DNA of 48,637 nucleotides. It comes from an uncultured Chloroflexales bacterium. Its GTDB lineage: Bacteria > Chloroflexota > Chloroflexia > Chloroflexales > Chloroflexaceae. Position 1 is the stretch's first letter, and each line of letters opens with the position of its first letter. The notes under the pieces are model-generated. The model was not told the origin of the DNA. It ran no database searches and worked only from the letters and a program-made list of their open reading frames with translations. The stretch lies in contig CALCJV010000040.1 in the NCBI GenBank assembly GCA_937967405.1, positions 1 to 48,637 of the forward strand, written 5' to 3'. Shown one piece after another: positions 14,594-23,068 of this stretch. Both the position numbers and the translations under genes were made by a program.

Positions 14594-16009
14594 ATGTCAA
14601 CTGGCGGCTATATGATGACAATCCGGTGCGAGATCGTGAAGCGGGCAGGCATGCTTGGCAAAGTCACGACGGCGATTGATACGGCACATGGCGAGATCGG
14701 CGGCGTTGATCTGGTGCATAGCGATAGCGAGAAGGCCGTGCGCGATATTACCGTAACGGTGCAGAACGCTGAACACGGCAACCATGTGGTGGCCAACATT
14801 GCGGCCATTGATGGCGTAACGGTTGTGCATGCCGCTGATCTGATCTTTCAAGCCCATCAAGGCGGCAAGATTGCGATCCAGTCGCGCATTCCGCTCCGCA
14901 ATCGTGCCGATCTGTCGGTGGCGTACACGCCCGGTGTTGCTCGCGTGTGCACGGCGATTGCGGAAGACCCGGCGCGAGTGTATGAGCTGACGATCAAGCG
15001 CAACAGCGTGGCCGTCGTCACGGATGGGAGTGCGGTGTTGGGCTTGGGCAATCTCGGCGCGGAAGCCTCGCTGCCGGTGATGGAAGGTAAAGCGATGCTG
15101 TTTAAGGAGTTTGCTAATATTGATGCCTACCCGATTGCGATTCGCAGCCAAGACCCGCAGACGATCATTGAAACTGTGAAGCAGATTGCGGCGGGCTTCG
15201 GCGGGATCAACCTCGAAGATATTGCCGCACCAAAGTGCTTCGAGATTGAGGAGCATCTGAAGCGCACGCTGGGCATTCCGGTGATGCATGATGATCAGCA
15301 TGGTACAGCGGTGGTGACGATGGCGGCCCTGTGGAACGCGCTAGCTCTGGTGGGCAAGCGCATGCAGGATATTCGCGTGGTGGTGAACGGTGTGGGTGCG
15401 GCGGGCACGGCAATCATTCATAGCCTGCTGGATGCCGATGTGGGCGAGATCATCGCGTGTGATAGTCGGGGGATTATCCACCGCAGCGATGCTTCTCTGA
15501 ACAGCATCAAGCAGCAGATTGCAGCCCAGACGAACGGCGACAATCTGCGTGGTGGGCTAGATACGGCGATGCGTGGTGCAGATGTATTTATCGGGGTGTC
15601 GGTGGCGAACATCCTGACCCCAGCCATGATCCAGAGTATGAGTACTGATCCGATTGTGTTTGCGATGGCGAATCCAACCCCCGAAGGTGCACCAGAGATG
15701 CTGAGCCTGTATGCACGGGTGGTTGCCACTGGGCGTTCTGATTATCCCAACCAGATCAACAATGTGCTGGCGTTTCCGGGCATCTTTCGTGGTGCGCTGG
15801 ATGCCCAAGCGCGGGAGATCACGCCGGGCATGCGCCTTGCCGCAGCCAAAGCGATTGCCACTACGATCCCGCCCGATGAGGTCTCCGCCGATTACATTGT
15901 GCCCAGTGTGTTCAACCGCGATGTCGTGCCGCGTGTCGCCGCCGCCGTTGCCGAAGCCGCGATTGCCGAAGGGGTGATCCGCGAGGATGCGCTGGCCTTG
16001 GCGGTGTAG
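14594..16009 (+). CDS. NAD(P)-dependent malic enzyme with N-terminal ACT domain
   Basis: A 471-residue protein that oxidatively decarboxylates malate to pyruvate. Residues about 8-85 form an ACT-like regulatory domain (IRCEIVKRAGMLGKVTTAID, VRDITVTVQNAEH). The catalytic part shows LSVAYTPGVARVC, NSVAVVTDGSAVLGLGNLG, PVMEGKAMLFKEF, INLEDIAAPKCFEIE and IPVMHDDQHGTAVV with the metal-binding acids, then the dinucleotide-binding VVVNGVGAAGTA and FAMANPTPE. There is no phosphotransacetylase-like C-terminal extension, so it is the short form. ACT domains often bind amino acids, which would tie flux to amino-acid levels. GAAGGAG lies 10 bases before the ATG. Unlinked in function to the exporter 47 bases upstream, though it could be co-transcribed. 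Confidence 0.93.
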   Translation: MSTGGYMMTIRCEIVKRAGMLGKVTTAIDTAHGEIGGVDLVHSDSEKAVRDITVTVQNAEHGNHVVANIAAIDGVTVVHAADLIFQAHQGGKIAIQSRIPLRNRADLSVAYTPGVARVCTAIAEDPARVYELTIKRNSVAVVTDGSAVLGLGNLGAEASLPVMEGKAMLFKEFANIDAYPIAIRSQDPQTIIETVKQIAAGFGGINLEDIAAPKCFEIEEHLKRTLGIPVMHDDQHGTAVVTMAALWNALALVGKRMQDIRVVVNGVGAAGTAIIHSLLDADVGEIIACDSRGIIHRSDASLNSIKQQIAAQTNGDNLRGGLDTAMRGADVFIGVSVANILTPAMIQSMSTDPIVFAMANPTPEGAPEMLSLYARVVATGRSDYPNQINNVLAFPGIFRGALDAQAREITPGMRLAAAKAIATTIPPDEVSADYIVPSVFNRDVVPRVAAAVAEAAIAEGVIREDALALAV

Positions 16010-16087
16010 CTACATGGGGCTTGGGTTGCCTTGCCACCGAACACCCAATCCGTGACGCTAACGCGAGCGGCTGATCGCCCTGCGGTA

Positions 16088-16121
16088 TGCCCTAGCTGGT
16101 ATGGGGGTATGCCGTAGGGCA
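16088..16121 (+). other. Weak hairpin downstream of malic enzyme
   Basis: TGCCCTA (16088-16094) and TAGGGCA (16115-16121) can pair around a 20-base loop, followed by AGCTGAAAAA. No T tract, so a terminator role is uncertain. The rest of 16010-16279 holds only a promoter candidate. Confidence 0.3.
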
Positions 16122-16193
16122 AGCTGAAAAACGTATCAGCCAAGCTTCAGGGAGGCTCTAAACCCGAAACATTCACGCTGTCCCTATCGTAGC

Positions 16194-16199
16194 TATAAT
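16194..16199 (+). promoter_or_regulatory. -10 box for the DUF4258-like gene
   Basis: Perfect TATAAT, 80 bases before the ATG at 16280. No good -35 at normal spacing (TTCACG at 16173 gives a 15-bp spacer). Confidence 0.4.
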
Positions 16200-16279
16200 G
16201 GAGGTAGTCAAAGCGATTGAGACGCGGTACACCAACATTATCAAGCGAACACAACAGTAAAATCGAAAGGAGGCAGTGA

Positions 16280-16588
16280 ATGTCAGACACACTTATTGTT
16301 ACGCATCACGCTCGCCATCGAGGGGCCCAACGCAATCTATCAGCGAGCGATATAGCGTTTGTCTTGCAGCATGGCCGTCGGATTTGGAGTGGTGGAGCTG
16401 AGCATGTCTTTCTGGCCCGGCGCGATTTGCCCGAAGATCGAAATCTGCGGCGCCAATTCGAGCGGCTGGAAGGCACGGTATTGGTGGTGGACAATGGCTA
16501 CGAGGGGCCTATCTTGATTACGGCCTACCGCAATCGGCGGGCCCTCAAGCACATTCGCTGTAAAACCAAATATGCGCGGGCGATGTGA
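16280..16588 (+). CDS. Small DUF4258-like protein
   Basis: A 102-residue basic protein beginning IVTHHARHRGAQRNLSASDIAFVLQHG, then VLVVDNGYEGPILITAYRNRRAL. The order (HAxxRxxxRxLSxxDIxxVLxxG followed by a beta strand and a T-Y/N segment) resembles DUF4258 proteins, which share the fold of some RelE-like toxins. No antitoxin-like partner is adjacent, and the gene stands alone, so a toxin role is not supported. AAAGGAGG is well placed before the ATG. Confidence 0.6.
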   Translation: MSDTLIVTHHARHRGAQRNLSASDIAFVLQHGRRIWSGGAEHVFLARRDLPEDRNLRRQFERLEGTVLVVDNGYEGPILITAYRNRRALKHIRCKTKYARAM

Positions 16589-16752
16589 GTCGGTGAGTTG
16601 ATGCAGAAGCATAGGCGATGGGCTACATCGGTGATGCCCAAAGCTCGGAGCGTGGAGGACGGCTGAAGTTTCGCAAGCGGTGTTATTGATGCAGCTTTTC
16701 GTCCGGGCTGTCTCGCCCAATTGCGTTCCTCATTCGGGTGCTGCCCCCCGTG

Positions 16753-16781
16753 TTGACGCTGTTCCATGCAACAGGTACAAT
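16753..16781 (+). promoter_or_regulatory. Promoter of the arsA-arginase operon
   Basis: TTGACG (16753-16758), a 17-bp spacer and TACAAT (16776-16781). Expected start is near 16788, with a leader of about 83 bases. The -10 context GGTACAATACCAGTAGC is nearly the same as at 894-910. Confidence 0.7.
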
Positions 16782-16870
16782 ACCAGTAGCGTCATACTAG
16801 CTAAACAACCCAACTCCTCACTGGCTCTGCGGTAGCACAGAAGGCAACACATAGAGAAGGAACCGGCTCG

Positions 16871-18076
16871 ATGCGTCTAATCCTGTATCTGGGCAAAGGT
16901 GGCGTAGGCAAAACGACCACTTCGGCGGCAACGGCAGTGCGTGCTAGCGAACTCGGCTATCGCACGCTGGTGGTTAGCACCGATGTTGCCCACAGCCTCG
17001 CCGATGCCCTCGATCTCCCGCTGGGATCAGCCCCGACCCAGATTACGGAGCGGCTTTGGGGTCAAGAGATCAACGTTCTCGATGAGATTCGTGAACACTG
17101 GGGTGAATTGCGGGCCTACCTCGCTACCTTCCTGCGCCGCAAGGGCGTGGATGATGTGGCGGCCGAAGAACTCTCGATCATCCCCGGTATGGAAGAAGTG
17201 GTTAGCCTCCTGCACATTCGGCGACAAGCTCGTAATGGCAACTTCGATGCGGTGATTGTAGATGCCGCCCCAACTGGCGAAACGGTGCGTCTGCTGACGA
17301 TGCCGGAGACGTTCCAGTGGTATGCTACTCGGATTGCTGATTGGGAGCCGGGGACGCTCAAGGCGGCCCGCCCGCTCGTCAAATCGCTGATGCCTGAAGT
17401 TGATCTGTTTGAAACGCTGCAACGCCTGACCCGCGGCGTAGAGGTATTGCGCGAAACTCTCACCGATCCGGAAGTGTCGTCGTATCGGCTGGTTGTCAAT
17501 CCAGAGCGCATGGTGCTCAAAGAGGCGCAACGCGCCGCCACCTACCTATCGCTGTTTGGCTACCCGATTGATGGCGTGGTGCTGAACCGGGTAATCCCGC
17601 CTGAAGCGGCGGAGGGGGCGTTTATGCAGGAGCTAGCCCGCGTGCAGCAGGGCTATCGCCAGCTGGTGTACGATACCTTCCGCCCCCTGCCAATCTGGGA
17701 GTCGCCCTACTATCCGCGTGATCTGCGCGGTGTGGATGACCTCTCGCTGATTGGCAAGTCCCTGTTCAAAGATATTGATCCGGTGCAGGTGCAGTTTCGG
17801 GGCAAGGTGCAGGAGATTATCCACGAGGGCGATGATTATATCCTGCGCCTGCCGCTCCCGCATGTCGAGATCGGCAAAGTTTCGCTGGTCAAGCGTGGGG
17901 ATGAGTTATTTGTTGAGATTGGCAACTTCCGCCGCGATATGATTCTCCCGATGACGTTGGCCGAACGTCCGGCGAAGAAAGCCGCCTTCCGCAATGGCAT
18001 GCTCGAAGTGCGCTTCGGTGCGCCTGATACTACCCCAACCGCGCCTAGCCCAACGCAGCCGGTGGAGGAGCGATGA
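16871..18076 (+). CDS. ArsA/GET3-family ATPase with C-terminal HSP20-like domain
   Basis: A 401-residue protein. The deviant Walker A motif KGGVGKTTTSAA is at residues 9-20; VVSTDVAHSL is switch-like and VDAAPTGETVRLL is the A-loop region. Only one ATPase half is present, unlike the duplicated E. coli ArsA. Residues about 305-385 (EGDDYILRLPLPHVEIGKVSLVKRGDELFVEIG) form a beta-sandwich resembling HSP20/alpha-crystallin, a fusion known among bacterial ArsA-like proteins. The cysteines of the arsenite site are not evident, and no arsB or arsR is nearby, so a chaperone-like or membrane-protein targeting role is at least as likely as arsenite efflux. It overlaps arginase by 4 bases (ATGA). Confidence 0.88.
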   Translation: MRLILYLGKGGVGKTTTSAATAVRASELGYRTLVVSTDVAHSLADALDLPLGSAPTQITERLWGQEINVLDEIREHWGELRAYLATFLRRKGVDDVAAEELSIIPGMEEVVSLLHIRRQARNGNFDAVIVDAAPTGETVRLLTMPETFQWYATRIADWEPGTLKAARPLVKSLMPEVDLFETLQRLTRGVEVLRETLTDPEVSSYRLVVNPERMVLKEAQRAATYLSLFGYPIDGVVLNRVIPPEAAEGAFMQELARVQQGYRQLVYDTFRPLPIWESPYYPRDLRGVDDLSLIGKSLFKDIDPVQVQFRGKVQEIIHEGDDYILRLPLPHVEIGKVSLVKRGDELFVEIGNFRRDMILPMTLAERPAKKAAFRNGMLEVRFGAPDTTPTAPSPTQPVEER

Positions 18077-19017
18077 TCCAGCCGCGTGAGATTGCGATTC
18101 TTGGGGTGCCGCTTGATCTAGGGGCAGGGCGGCGTGGCGTGGATATGGGGCCGAGTGCGATCCGCTATGCTGGCTTGCAGCGTGATCTGCGTGCGCTGGG
18201 CCACCGCGTCACCGATTATGGCAATCTCACCGTGCCCCTAGCCGAAATGGTCGCAGGGCTGGCTGCCCCCGATCCAACCGATCCGGCGGAAGCGGCGAAC
18301 CGGCTGCACCACCTTGCACCGATTGCGGCGGTGTGTGCCGATGTCGCCGAGACTGTCGCGGCGCACCGTGCGGCGGGAGCGTTTCCGCTGGTGCTCGGCG
18401 GCGACCACAGCGTTGCGCTAGGGACAGTTGCTGGAGCCGCGCAAGGGCGCACACTGGGCTTGATCTGGATTGACGCGCACCCCGATTTCAATTCGGCGGA
18501 GACTTCGCCAAGTGGCAACATTCACGGGATGCCGCTCGCCGCGTTGACGGGGCGCGGGCATCCCCGCTTGACAAGCGTGAACGGCTTCGCGCAGCGGGTG
18601 CCGATTATCCAGCCCGCGCACGTTGCCCTGATTGGCATCCGCGATGTTGATCCGCTCGAACGCGAAGCTCTCCTCACCGCCGGTATTCACGCCTTCACCA
18701 TGCACGATATTGACCGGCAGGGCATCGCTACTATCATGGAGCAGGCGATCCGGGTGGTCGCACGCGGCACGGAGGCCATCCACGTCAGCTTTGATCTGGA
18801 TGTGGTAGACCCGCACGAAGCTCCCGGTGTGGGTACGCCTGTGCCCGGTGGCATCTCCTACCGTGAGGCCCACCTTGCGATGGAGATGATCGCGCAATCG
18901 GCTAAGCTGGTCAGCCTCGATGTCGTCGAGGTTAACCCCATTCTAGATGAGCGCAACATCACCGCCCAACTCGCGGCGGCACTGGTGCTGTCAGCATTGG
19001 GCAAGCGCATTCTCTAA
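18073..19017 (+). CDS. rocF: Arginase
   Basis: A 314-residue ureohydrolase that splits arginine to ornithine and urea with two manganese ions. Metal-binding motifs are all present: GGDHSVALG, IDAHPDFNSAE and SFDLDVVDPHEAPGVGTP. The N-terminus IAILGVPLDLGAGRRGVDMGPSAIRYAGL and the substrate loop SPSGNIHGMPLA are arginase-like rather than agmatinase-like. Its start codon overlaps the ArsA-HSP20 stop by 4 bases, so the two are translated together; why is not obvious from known pathways. Confidence 0.92.
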   Translation: MIQPREIAILGVPLDLGAGRRGVDMGPSAIRYAGLQRDLRALGHRVTDYGNLTVPLAEMVAGLAAPDPTDPAEAANRLHHLAPIAAVCADVAETVAAHRAAGAFPLVLGGDHSVALGTVAGAAQGRTLGLIWIDAHPDFNSAETSPSGNIHGMPLAALTGRGHPRLTSVNGFAQRVPIIQPAHVALIGIRDVDPLEREALLTAGIHAFTMHDIDRQGIATIMEQAIRVVARGTEAIHVSFDLDVVDPHEAPGVGTPVPGGISYREAHLAMEMIAQSAKLVSLDVVEVNPILDERNITAQLAAALVLSALGKRIL

Positions 19018-19111
19018 TCGCTGATGGGGCTGATGCAGCCGCGTATTGATGAGAGTCCATTTGCAACGTTCAACCTAGGTCAACAGCATACTAGAACAGG
19101 GATGAGGGCGT

Positions 19112-19576
19112 ATGCCTACCGATCCGGCGATTGTGTGGCTGCACGGCGATAGTCTCAGTCCACACGATCCTGCGCTTGTCGCCAATCCGCATGCACCGGC
19201 GGTATTTGTCTTTGATGAGCCGTTCTTGCTGCAAGCTCAGCTCAGCTTCAAACGCCTGCTGTTTCTCTACGAGAGTGCCAGCGAAGCCTTGCAGGGACGC
19301 GATTGCGAGCTACGGCGGGGAGTGGTGGTGGATGAGGTGCTGGACTTTATGCACAGCCGCGCCGCCTCAGCGATTCACGTGACCGCGACGGTTGCGCCCC
19401 GCTTTCAGAGCTACCTCGCCGAGCTACGCAAGGTGGCACGGGTAACCATCCACACGCCGCAGCCGCTCGTCAGGTGGAGTGGAGCTGCCCCGCGTCGCTT
19501 CAGCCAGTTCTGGCGCAAGGTGGAGGCAGAAGCGATGCGCCCGACAGGCGAAGGGCCGCCTGAGCTACGGGGCTAG
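19112..19576 (+). CDS. Stand-alone photolyase/cryptochrome N-terminal-like domain
   Basis: A 154-residue alpha/beta protein resembling the N-terminal antenna-binding Rossmann domain of photolyases and cryptochromes: AIVWLHGDSLSPHDPALV, AVFVFDEPFLL, LSFKRLLFLYESASEAL, then alternating strands and helices and a final FSQFWRKVEAE. The FAD-binding helical domain is absent and there is no continuation in another frame, since moaX begins 30 bases after the stop. A complete photolyase is encoded at 39603-41066. It may be a split-photolyase partner or a chromophore- or nucleotide-binding protein of its own. Similarity was judged by eye only. Confidence 0.55.
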   Translation: MPTDPAIVWLHGDSLSPHDPALVANPHAPAVFVFDEPFLLQAQLSFKRLLFLYESASEALQGRDCELRRGVVVDEVLDFMHSRAASAIHVTATVAPRFQSYLAELRKVARVTIHTPQPLVRWSGAAPRRFSQFWRKVEAEAMRPTGEGPPELRG

Positions 19577-19606
19577 GTGTTTGCAGAACCCAAAGGAGGG
19601 CCACAG

Positions 19607-20272
19607 ATGCAGATTACGATACGCTTCTTTGCCAATCATCGTGAGATTGTCGGGGTGGCAGAGCAGACCCGCACGCTGGAGCCGGGCACCACGCTGGGCA
19701 TGCTCTGGGAGCAGCTGATCAGCGAGTACCCCCGTTTGCAGGGCTACACTGGGCGCGTGTTGCTGGCCGTCAATCAGGAATTTGGCACGCCGGCGACGGA
19801 GCTTCATGATGGCGATGAGGTGGTGTTCATTCCGCCGGTGAGCGGGGGCAGTAGCGATCTGCCAGAGCCATTTGTGATTACGACCCAGCCGCTTGATCCG
19901 GCTCCGTTGGTGGCACTGGTGCAAACCCCCGCTGATGGTGCAGTGGTGACCTTTGCAGGGGTAGCCCGCGACAACTTCGGTGGGCGAGCGACCGCCCGCC
20001 TGAGCTACGAAGCCTACACCGACATGGCGGTTGCGGTGCTGGGCCAGATCGCAGGTGAGGCCCAAGCACGGTGGGAGATTGGGCGGGTGGCGGTGCATCA
20101 CCGGATCGGCGTGCTTGAGATTGGCGCGACGGCGGTGTTGGTGGTGGTGGCTGCGCCGCATCGTCACGCTGCATTCGCGGCGGCAGAGTACATTATGGAT
20201 CGGATCAAGGAGATCGCCCCGATCTGGAAACGTGAGCATTGGGCTGACGGTACTGAAGAATGGCGTGAGTAG
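19607..20272 (+). CDS. moaX: MoaD-MoaE fusion (molybdopterin synthase)
   Basis: A 221-residue fusion of both molybdopterin synthase subunits, which together convert cyclic pyranopterin monophosphate to molybdopterin. Residues 1-81 are MoaD-like (ubiquitin fold, ending VVFIPPVSGG); from about 90 to the end is MoaE (GAVVTFAGVARD, YEAYTDMA, VAVHHRIGVLEIGATAV, IKEIAPIWKREHW with the conserved Lys). The MoaD C-terminal Gly-Gly, which must carry a free thiocarboxylate, is at residues 80-81 inside the chain, as in mycobacterial MoaX where cleavage frees it. The ATG at 19607 has AAAGGAGGG 6 bases upstream; an earlier start at 19577 lacks one. mutM follows 3 bases after the stop. Confidence 0.92.
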   Translation: MQITIRFFANHREIVGVAEQTRTLEPGTTLGMLWEQLISEYPRLQGYTGRVLLAVNQEFGTPATELHDGDEVVFIPPVSGGSSDLPEPFVITTQPLDPAPLVALVQTPADGAVVTFAGVARDNFGGRATARLSYEAYTDMAVAVLGQIAGEAQARWEIGRVAVHHRIGVLEIGATAVLVVVAAPHRHAAFAAAEYIMDRIKEIAPIWKREHWADGTEEWRE

Positions 20273-20275
20273 GGC

Positions 20276-21139
20276 ATGCCTGAACTTCCCGAAGTTGAGA
20301 CGGCTGCGCGTGATCTCGCCGCGCAGATCACAGGCTGCCGGATTGTGGCGATTGAGAAGCTGGATTGGGAGCGGATGGTGGAAACGCCAACCCCTGCCAC
20401 ACTGCACGCGCTGCTTCCGGGCCGGCAGTTGCTTCAGATTGGGCGGCGGGCGAAGTGGGTGGTGGCCACGCTGGATGCCGATTGGACACTGGCGATCCAC
20501 CTCCGAATGTCGGGCAATCTCAGTGTGCATGGGCCTGATGTGTCCGCTGATAAACATACCCATCTGGTGCTGATGCTGGATGATGGGCGGCGGGTGTTCT
20601 TCCACGATCCGCGTAAATTTGGGCGCGTGCGCCTGCTCGATCCGGCGGGGGTGCACGCGCTCGATGCGGCACATGGGATTGAGCCGCTCAGCGCAGCGTT
20701 CACGCCGCACGTTTTGGGCGAGCTACTCACCCGCCGCCACCGCTACCTGAAGCCGTTGCTGCTTGATCAGACGATCATTGCGGGCTTGGGCAACATCTAC
20801 GTAGATGAGTCGTTGTGGCAGGCGTACCTGCATCCCCTGCGCCACTCGGATAGTCTGAACCGCAGTGAGATCACTGCCCTCCATAGTGCGATCCAATGTA
20901 TTTTGACACAGGCGATAGCGCATAACGGCAGCACCCTGCGCGACTATCGCACGGGTTACGGGCAGCGTGGTGAGCAGCAGGAATACTTCCGCGCCTATGG
21001 GCGCACAGGCGTGCCCTGCCCACGTTGTGGCACGCCGATTGAGCGGATAGTGGTGGGGCAACGCAGTACCCATCTGTGCCCAACGTGTCAGCCGTTGGCT
21101 GGGCGGTGCACCCGCCGCCCTACGCTTGCATCGCCATAA
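20276..21139 (+). CDS. mutM: Formamidopyrimidine-DNA glycosylase
   Basis: A 287-residue base-excision enzyme that removes 8-oxoguanine and formamidopyrimidines. The N-terminal catalytic proline and glutamate are in PELPEVET after Met removal; MSGNLSVHG and FHDPRKFGRVRLL are in the beta-sandwich domain; LLLDQTIIAGLGNIYVDESL is the helix-two-turn-helix; the C-terminal zinc finger is CPRCG...CPTC with the conserved QRSTHLC. A short tail of about 15 residues follows the finger, slightly longer than usual. It starts 3 bases after moaX. Its last 20 bases overlap the end of the convergent HD-domain gene. Confidence 0.95.
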   Translation: MPELPEVETAARDLAAQITGCRIVAIEKLDWERMVETPTPATLHALLPGRQLLQIGRRAKWVVATLDADWTLAIHLRMSGNLSVHGPDVSADKHTHLVLMLDDGRRVFFHDPRKFGRVRLLDPAGVHALDAAHGIEPLSAAFTPHVLGELLTRRHRYLKPLLLDQTIIAGLGNIYVDESLWQAYLHPLRHSDSLNRSEITALHSAIQCILTQAIAHNGSTLRDYRTGYGQRGEQQEYFRAYGRTGVPCPRCGTPIERIVVGQRSTHLCPTCQPLAGRCTRRPTLASP

Positions 21140-21692
21140 TCTGGGTGCGGAGTTCGGCTGCCATTGCCGCAACAAGCGGGAACTCATCGCTCCAGCCGTT
21201 GTCTATATCTTCCCAGAACTCGCTCATCGCTTGGTTGCCTGCGCGTTTGTAGGCAAGGGCTTGGAGCAGCATTTCGAGCCGATCTAGCTGTTTGATGAGG
21301 CGAGCTTCGCGGGAACTACGGTTGGCATACTCATCCCACAGATCGAGATAGATGGTACTATCGGGCAACACGGCGAGGAGTTCTTGCATCGCACGGCGTT
21401 CGGCTTCGTGCTTGGCGGCTGCCCCAAAGAAGCGGCGTGCGCCGATGGGCAGATCGCCAAACAGGACTTCGGCCATATCATGCACAAGGGCGAGTGCGAG
21501 CAGTTTGCCCCGATCCAGATCGGGGATCTGCTCACTGACCAACAGCGCGAGGCTCGCAACGCCAAAGGTGTGTTCGGCAACACTCTCTGGGGCGGCTTGC
21601 CCGCGCTGCAACCAGCCCGTGCGGGGCAGCAGCTTGAGGGTAAGCAGGCGTTCATAGAGTGCTACAATAGGTGTGGCAGATGATTCGTCCAT
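21120..21692 (-). CDS. HD-domain phosphohydrolase (YfbR/HDDC2-like)
   Basis: A 190-residue HD hydrolase resembling 5'-deoxynucleotidases of the YfbR/HDDC2 group. Metal ligands: His in ESVAEHTFGVA, His-Asp in ALVHDMAEVLFGDLP, and Asp in KQLDRLEML. The N-terminal RTGWLQRG and the WDEYANRSSREA segment also match the group. The ATG at 21692 is chosen because AGAGGAA lies 7 bases before it; the frame is open further up. It probably dephosphorylates deoxynucleoside monophosphates in the cytoplasm. Convergent with mutM (20-base overlap) and divergent from a glycosyltransferase. Confidence 0.85.
   Translation of the reverse strand: MDESSATPIVALYERLLTLKLLPRTGWLQRGQAAPESVAEHTFGVASLALLVSEQIPDLDRGKLLALALVHDMAEVLFGDLPIGARRFFGAAAKHEAERRAMQELLAVLPDSTIYLDLWDEYANRSSREARLIKQLDRLEMLLQALAYKRAGNQAMSEFWEDIDNGWSDEFPLVAAMAAELRTQIMAMQA
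21660..21668 (+). promoter_or_regulatory. Extended -10 promoter candidate for the glycosyltransferase
   Basis: TGC-TACAAT lying inside the start of the divergent HD-domain gene. Expected start near 21675, just ahead of in-frame start candidates at 21680 and 21728. Confidence 0.4.
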
Positions 21693-21727
21693 TGTATGGT
21701 TCCTCTTTTCGTATGGCAACACCACCG

Positions 21728-22906
21728 ATGCATATTCTGTTCAATGGGAGCTTCTGGACGCAACCCACCGTCGGCAGTGGGCAATATCTGCATGGCCTGC
21801 TGCGCTGGCTCCCTATCGTTGCCCCCCAACATCGCTATACGGTATTGATCCCCGCCGCACAAGTGCGTGCGCCGTTGCCGCCCTTGCCCGCCCCAATCCA
21901 GATGCTGCTCGTCCGCACGCCGTTTGATCGGTGGCATGCCAACCTTGCCAAGCTCTGGTTTGAGCAGATCAGTGTGCCCGTGTATGCCCACCTGATGGCC
22001 CGAAATAGACGGGTAGCCGAACAAGTTCTTTTGCATGTGCCCTACTTTGCCCCGCCACTACAGTGTATCGTACCAGTAGTGACCACGATCCCCGACGTTA
22101 TTCCGCTTATTCTGCCGGAATATCGGGGAAGCCTCCATGTCCGCGGCTACATGCGTTTGGTTTGCCGTGCCGCACAACGGAGTAATCATGTTATCACATT
22201 TTCAGCGTACAGTCGGCAGGAGATCGCCAAAATCGTACCATTGCCTTTAACTAAGATTATACCAATATTGTTAGCCGCCGATGAACGCTACCACCCTGCC
22301 GCCGATGCCCCTACCGCCGCCACGCTGTTACAGGCCCGTTATGGTATTCATCCATCGTTTATCTACTATGTTGGTGGGCTAGATGCGCGTAAGAACGTAG
22401 CCACGCTGATCCGTGCCGTTGCGCTGCTGCATCAGCAGGATCAGCTGCCCGTGCCGCTCGTGATAGCGGGCCAGCCGCTTGGAGCAAGTAGCCGCCTGTT
22501 CCCTGATCTGGATCAGCTAATTGCCGCGCTAGGGATGCAGGCGGGAGTATTCCGCATCAACGTGCCCCATGCCGATGGGCCGTTGCTCTACCAGACAGCG
22601 CGTGTGTTTGCCTTTCCAAGTCGCTACGAAGGCTTTGGCTTGCCGCCGCTTGAAGCAATGGCGTGTGGCACGCCGGTGGTATGCAGCACCGCCAGCAGCC
22701 TGCCCGAAGTGGTGGGCGATGCCGCCTTGCTCGCCGACCCAGACGATCCGGCGGCGTGGGCGCGGGCCCTGTTGGGCCTGCTGACTGCACCGGCCCTGCA
22801 CCAGTACTACCGCCAGCAGGGGCTGCGGCGAGCGGCTCTGTTTACGTGGCGGCGAGTGGCAGAGGAGACGCTGCATGTCTACGAGCGGGCTGCAGACGAT
22901 ACATAA
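21728..22906 (+). CDS. GT4-family glycosyltransferase
   Basis: A 392-residue retaining glycosyltransferase. The chain begins with the strand MHILFNGSFW and a glycine-rich acceptor region; the donor half has YYVGGLDARKNVATLIRA and the E-x7-E motif RYEGFGLPPLEAMACGTPVV. Other in-frame starts at 21680 (AGGTG upstream) and 21713 are possible; 21728 was chosen because it begins at the conserved first strand and avoids overlapping the divergent HD gene. Related by family to the GT4 at 9095-10222 but clearly diverged. No other polysaccharide gene is adjacent, so its product is unknown. Confidence 0.88.
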   Translation: MHILFNGSFWTQPTVGSGQYLHGLLRWLPIVAPQHRYTVLIPAAQVRAPLPPLPAPIQMLLVRTPFDRWHANLAKLWFEQISVPVYAHLMARNRRVAEQVLLHVPYFAPPLQCIVPVVTTIPDVIPLILPEYRGSLHVRGYMRLVCRAAQRSNHVITFSAYSRQEIAKIVPLPLTKIIPILLAADERYHPAADAPTAATLLQARYGIHPSFIYYVGGLDARKNVATLIRAVALLHQQDQLPVPLVIAGQPLGASSRLFPDLDQLIAALGMQAGVFRINVPHADGPLLYQTARVFAFPSRYEGFGLPPLEAMACGTPVVCSTASSLPEVVGDAALLADPDDPAAWARALLGLLTAPALHQYYRQQGLRRAALFTWRRVAEETLHVYERAADDT

Positions 22907-23013
22907 TCGTATAGTCAGATCGGAAACGATTTTGCCGGAAAGAGCGGGGTGAGGTGGGCTAGCTGGCTGTGACTGGCTGAACCGAAGGCGAAAAAAGTTG
23001 TTTACAAAACCTC

Positions 23014-23042
23014 TTGATCTAACGGATAACATGCCCTATCAT
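23014..23042 (+). promoter_or_regulatory. Promoter of the HTH/roadblock region
   Basis: TTGATC (23014-23019), a 17-bp spacer and TATCAT (23037-23042). Expected start near 23049, 20 bases before a perfect hairpin. Confidence 0.65.
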
Positions 23043-23068
23043 AGAGAGAGAAGTATTTACACTTTGCA

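Noticed and set aside
16280..16588. Toxin-antitoxin locus
   Set aside because: The DUF4258-like fold is loosely related to RelE toxins, but no small partner gene lies next to it on either side.
16871..18076. Arsenic resistance operon
   Set aside because: Only an ArsA-like ATPase is present; no arsR, arsB, arsC or the expected cysteines.
19565..20710. 381-residue minus-strand frame opposite moaX and mutM
   Set aside because: Both plus-strand genes are certain; this is a high-GC shadow rich in His, Arg and Pro.
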